Of a DNA stretch of 64,000 nucleotides, positions 63,244 to 64,000 are shown piece by piece. A program made the position numbers and the translations under genes. Origin of the DNA: Nitrospina sp. (GTDB taxonomy: Bacteria; Nitrospinota; Nitrospinia; Nitrospinales; JACRGP01). The stretch covers positions 1 to 64,000 of the forward strand of contig JACAVV010000025.1 in the NCBI GenBank assembly GCA_024648695.1. Direction: 5' to 3'. The notes under the pieces were generated by a model. The model searched no databases and had not been told where the DNA came from. It saw only the letters and a program-made list of their open reading frames with translations. Each line of letters opens with the position of its first letter. Within the stretch, counting starts at the first letter, position 1.

Positions 63244-64000
63244 TTAATTCGCCGGCCAATATCCATTGACTGGTAAAAACGTATCGATATCTTCATCGGC
63301 GGGCGTGACCAAAATTTCAAAACCAGCGCCACAAGCACCGTCCAATGGGTTGTTTACCAGGTCCCGGACCACTTTCACATGAGACCAATGGCCGGTAACC
63401 ACAACGGCGGGATCATTGAACAGCGGGGTGAATCGGCCTAACCAGATATCTGCACGGTCGTCGTTGTTCGTGCGGTTACAGTAGTTACCAATTCCAATAC
63501 CTACTTCCAGTTCTACCGCGCAAGATTCAGGTTTGAAGGTAGGGAAAGAAGCGTCCCAGGGAAGCATCCCCACCAAATGCGTTTCCAGTCTTCCAGCCTC
63601 GTAATAAAAAGCACGAATATCGGTCGTTTGAATGGAACCGGATTGAGAGAAAGGAGGAACCGGCCCATCTTTGGTTTCAATTCTTCTGAAAATATCGCGA
63701 TCCTGTACAGGTTTCGGTCCCCGAATGGCATTGCCTTCAATGTGATCGGAAAGGGTTACCGGGTCATTTGTATCGGTTCGGGTAGAGACGGTTTCCCCAT
63801 TGGGGAAGACAACACTCATGGCCCGAATGGCTTTGCCGTTACAACCGTGTGGAATTCTGAAATGGTTCAAAACCCCACTGGTGCCTTCCAGATGGTCTCG
63901 GTTGTCAAATCCTTCGGGGGTATTTTTTTTAGCCACTGTCGTGTGCGGATTCGCCCCTGCCAGGCTGGGGAAAACCAAACCCGCGGCTAAAACGCCTGCC
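63244..64000 (-). CDS. DUF1775/YcnI-like exported protein (5' end outside the window)
   Basis: The frame is open to the window edge, where it encodes the hydrophobic part of a signal peptide (LAAGLVFPSLAGA), so the start lies past 64000. At least 250 residues. The N-terminal part has the YcnI-like NHFRIPHGCNGKAIRAMSVVFPNG motif. Bacillus YcnI binds copper and is linked to copper uptake genes. The central and C-terminal parts (FYYEAGRLETHLVG, CAVELEVGIGIGNYC) are less familiar. Conserved Cys residues are frequent. Confidence 0.7.
   Translation of the reverse strand, partial: AGVLAAGLVFPSLAGANPHTTVAKKNTPEGFDNRDHLEGTSGVLNHFRIPHGCNGKAIRAMSVVFPNGETVSTRTDTNDPVTLSDHIEGNAIRGPKPVQDRDIFRRIETKDGPVPPFSQSGSIQTTDIRAFYYEAGRLETHLVGMLPWDASFPTFKPESCAVELEVGIGIGNYCNRTNNDDRADIWLGRFTPLFNDPAVVVTGHWSHVKVVRDLVNNPLDGACGAGFEILVTPADEDIDTFLPVNGYWPAN

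Overview
The window reads as chromosome of a Gram-negative, respiring, probably chemolithotrophic marine-type bacterium. It holds a full tol-pal cluster, several outer-membrane or periplasmic proteins, at least seven c-type cytochrome or di-heme peroxidase genes, a biotin-dependent Na+-pumping decarboxylase and a long-form Pst phosphate system. A member of the Nitrospinota or a related lineage is my best guess. That is an inference from gene content, since no rRNA or nitrite oxidoreductase lies here. No transposase, integrase, phage gene, CRISPR array, rRNA or canonical tRNA was found. Genes are densely packed, mostly with Shine-Dalgarno starts.

Layout. 0.2-1.9 kb: di-heme oxidoreductase. 2.4-9.0 kb: pstS-pstC-pstA-pstB-phoU (minus strand). 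9.4-15.8 kb: hydroxyacid dehydrogenase, B12 radical-SAM enzyme, queE, mutY with an intact Nudix domain, a CDF metal exporter, a 36-codon small gene and a Cys-rich secreted protein. 16.0-29.7 kb: a long minus-strand run with a deoxyhypusine-synthase-like protein, bcp, DUF1232, ispD, radA and an enlarged Tol-Pal system. In that system tolA is 730 aa, pal has a ~300-residue Gly/Ser linker, and an 834-aa periplasmic coiled-coil protein with nine ~42-residue repeats sits where cpoB/ybgF normally lies. 30.2-36.0 kb: efp, methyltransferases, ettA and a TetR regulator with two matching operators. 36.2-40.8 kb: a minus-strand cytochrome c cluster (three tandem paralogues, a di-heme peroxidase and a fourth monoheme cytochrome) with DUF1264 and DUF1566 proteins.

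42.9-50.1 kb is the most interesting part: an RNA-repair and RNA quality-control locus. The sigma-54 activator rtcR and three tightly linked genes (PseG-like, transglutaminase-like, small possibly Sm-like protein) run leftward. Divergently run rsr (Ro60/TROVE) and rtcB (RNA ligase). The 141-bp spacer between rsr and rtcB folds into a Y-RNA-like structure with a tRNA-type T arm, so this appears to be an rsr-yrl-rtcB operon without rtcA next to it.

50.5-59.1 kb: SlyD-like FKBP, PhoD-like phosphatase, a large NHL-repeat secreted protein and oadABG. 59.7-64.0 kb: a minus-strand envelope/redox set (TlpA/ResA-like thioredoxin, monoheme lipoprotein, Cys-containing outer-membrane protein, His/Cys-rich small protein, YcnI/DUF1775-like protein cut by the window end), possibly for metal handling. 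GC-rich imperfect hairpins of one sequence family recur at the 3' ends of genes throughout.
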